Positions 15,403 to 15,562 of a stretch of DNA of 15,562 bases are shown piece after piece; positions within the stretch are counted from its first letter, which is position 1, and the number at the start of each line of letters is the position of its first letter. The DNA is taken from positions 39,425-54,986 of the forward strand of contig DMEU01000017.1 in NCBI GenBank assembly GCA_003451585.1, in the 5' to 3' direction. The position numbers were made by a program, and so were the translations under genes. The DNA is from Candidatus Omnitrophota bacterium (lineage in GTDB: Bacteria; Omnitrophota; Gorgyraeia; Velamenicoccales; Velamenicoccaceae). The notes under the pieces are model-generated. The model saw only the letters and a list, made by a program, of their open reading frames with translations. It was not told the DNA's origin and searched no databases.

Positions 15403-15471
15403 GTACTTAAAGTAATTACCGTAAGTAGTACAAGCAATATTATTATCGTAATTCAAGTAATTGTCAAGTAA
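15403..15471 (-). repeat. Iterated TTACTTGA-like boxes around the promoter, possible operator
   Basis: Two 15-mers agree in 13 of 15 bases on the minus strand: AATTACTTGAATTAC (15448-15462) and AATTACTTTAAGTAC (15403-15417). A further TTACTTGA (15464-15471) lies 11 bp, about one helical turn, upstream of the one in the first 15-mer. The first 15-mer sits almost exactly in the spacer between -35 and -10, where MerR-family proteins classically bind. The second lies just downstream of the predicted start site and contains the 11-bp palindrome TACTTTAAGTA. Binding by the two MerR-like proteins encoded next is inference. Confidence 0.45.
15439..15467 (-). promoter_or_regulatory. Sigma70-type promoter of the operon
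   Basis: On the minus strand a perfect -35 hexamer TTGACA (15462-15467) is followed by a 17-bp spacer and AATAAT (15439-15444), which matches the -10 consensus in 5 of 6 bases. Transcription would start near 15432, leaving a leader of roughly 85 nt before the first ATG at 15347. It is the only strong promoter I noticed ahead of the gene string, so it probably drives the whole operon. The start site is inferred from spacing only. Confidence 0.6.
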
Positions 15472-15562
15472 AATCTTTACAACCCACGCCCCAGCATGCA
15501 TCAACCATAACAGCCCTCAATAGCCACACTAGCCTCCCACAGCCGCTTCCGGCATTTTTTCC

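Larger units (their letters stand above)
15348..15562. other. Upstream leader region with no supported gene
   Basis: These 215 bases precede the first gene of the operon. The part nearest the gene (about 15348-15480) is AT-rich and holds the promoter and repeated boxes listed separately. The outer part (15481-15562) is GC-richer. It has a minus-strand frame open from the window edge to about 15448, which could be the 3' end of a truncated gene, but it is too short and has no recognisable motif, so I do not call it. No tRNA or strong hairpin was seen. Confidence 0.6.

Noticed and set aside
15542..15560. Plus-strand hairpin GCCG-CTTC-CGGC followed by ATTTTTT, terminator-like
   Set aside because: The stem is only 4 bp and no plus-strand gene leads into it within the window, so it may be chance.
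15448..15562. Minus-strand frame open from the right window edge, possible 3' end of a truncated gene
   Set aside because: It has about 38 codons, no recognisable motif, and its end runs through the promoter. There is not enough to call a gene.

Overview
The window reads as one long minus-strand operon from a diderm bacterium. Fourteen genes are transcribed from right to left. Thirteen junctions separate them: most overlap by 1-46 bp (five by exactly 4 bp, ATGA or GTGA) and the rest are gaps of at most 16 bp. There are no plus-strand genes, RNA genes, CRISPR arrays or insertion sequences that I can support. Outer-membrane secretins, a lipobox protein and a Wza-like export protein show a two-membrane envelope. 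Three things resemble what I recall from Candidatus Omnitrophota genomes: the long coiled-coil/TPR proteins, the unusual 'WDIE...FETMQ...FWR' domain pair, and the ExeA-secretin linkage. I infer that phylum at moderate confidence only; no phylogenetic marker gene is present.

Layout in transcription order. (a) 15348-15562: leader with a good sigma70-type promoter and iterated TTACTTGA-like boxes. (b) 15347-14849: two small tandem MerR-type winged-helix proteins. (c) 14856-13888: SurA-like periplasmic chaperone with a degenerate parvulin region. (d) 13891-12336: ExeA/GspA-type AAA+ ATPase, then a one-TM protein with a GspC/GspB-like HR domain. (e) 12339-7712: secretin 1, then a 930-residue coiled-coil protein with two C-terminal TPRs. 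(f) 7734-4799: secretin 2, then a shorter paralog of the coiled-coil/TPR protein. (g) 4787-3676: a lipoprotein and a secreted Pro-rich protein sharing one domain of unknown function. (h) 3664-2585: HD-GYP protein with altered active-site residues. (i) 2588-939: inner-membrane-anchored coiled-coil protein. (j) 937-23: Poly_export/SLBB protein. The operon may continue past the left edge, since no terminator is visible there.

Interpretation. The genes together suggest an envelope-spanning export machine. An ExeA-like ATPase and an HR-domain protein would help place or couple secretins in the outer membrane. Each secretin is followed directly by its own coiled-coil/TPR protein, a possible pilotin-like or periplasm-spanning partner. 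A SurA-like chaperone would assist outer-membrane assembly. The HD-GYP and the Wza-like protein link the locus to c-di-GMP-type control and surface polysaccharide export. No GspE/F/G-type motor or pseudopilin genes lie in the window. The most notable point is the duplicated secretin plus coiled-coil/TPR module inside one operon; I do not recognise this as a named system.
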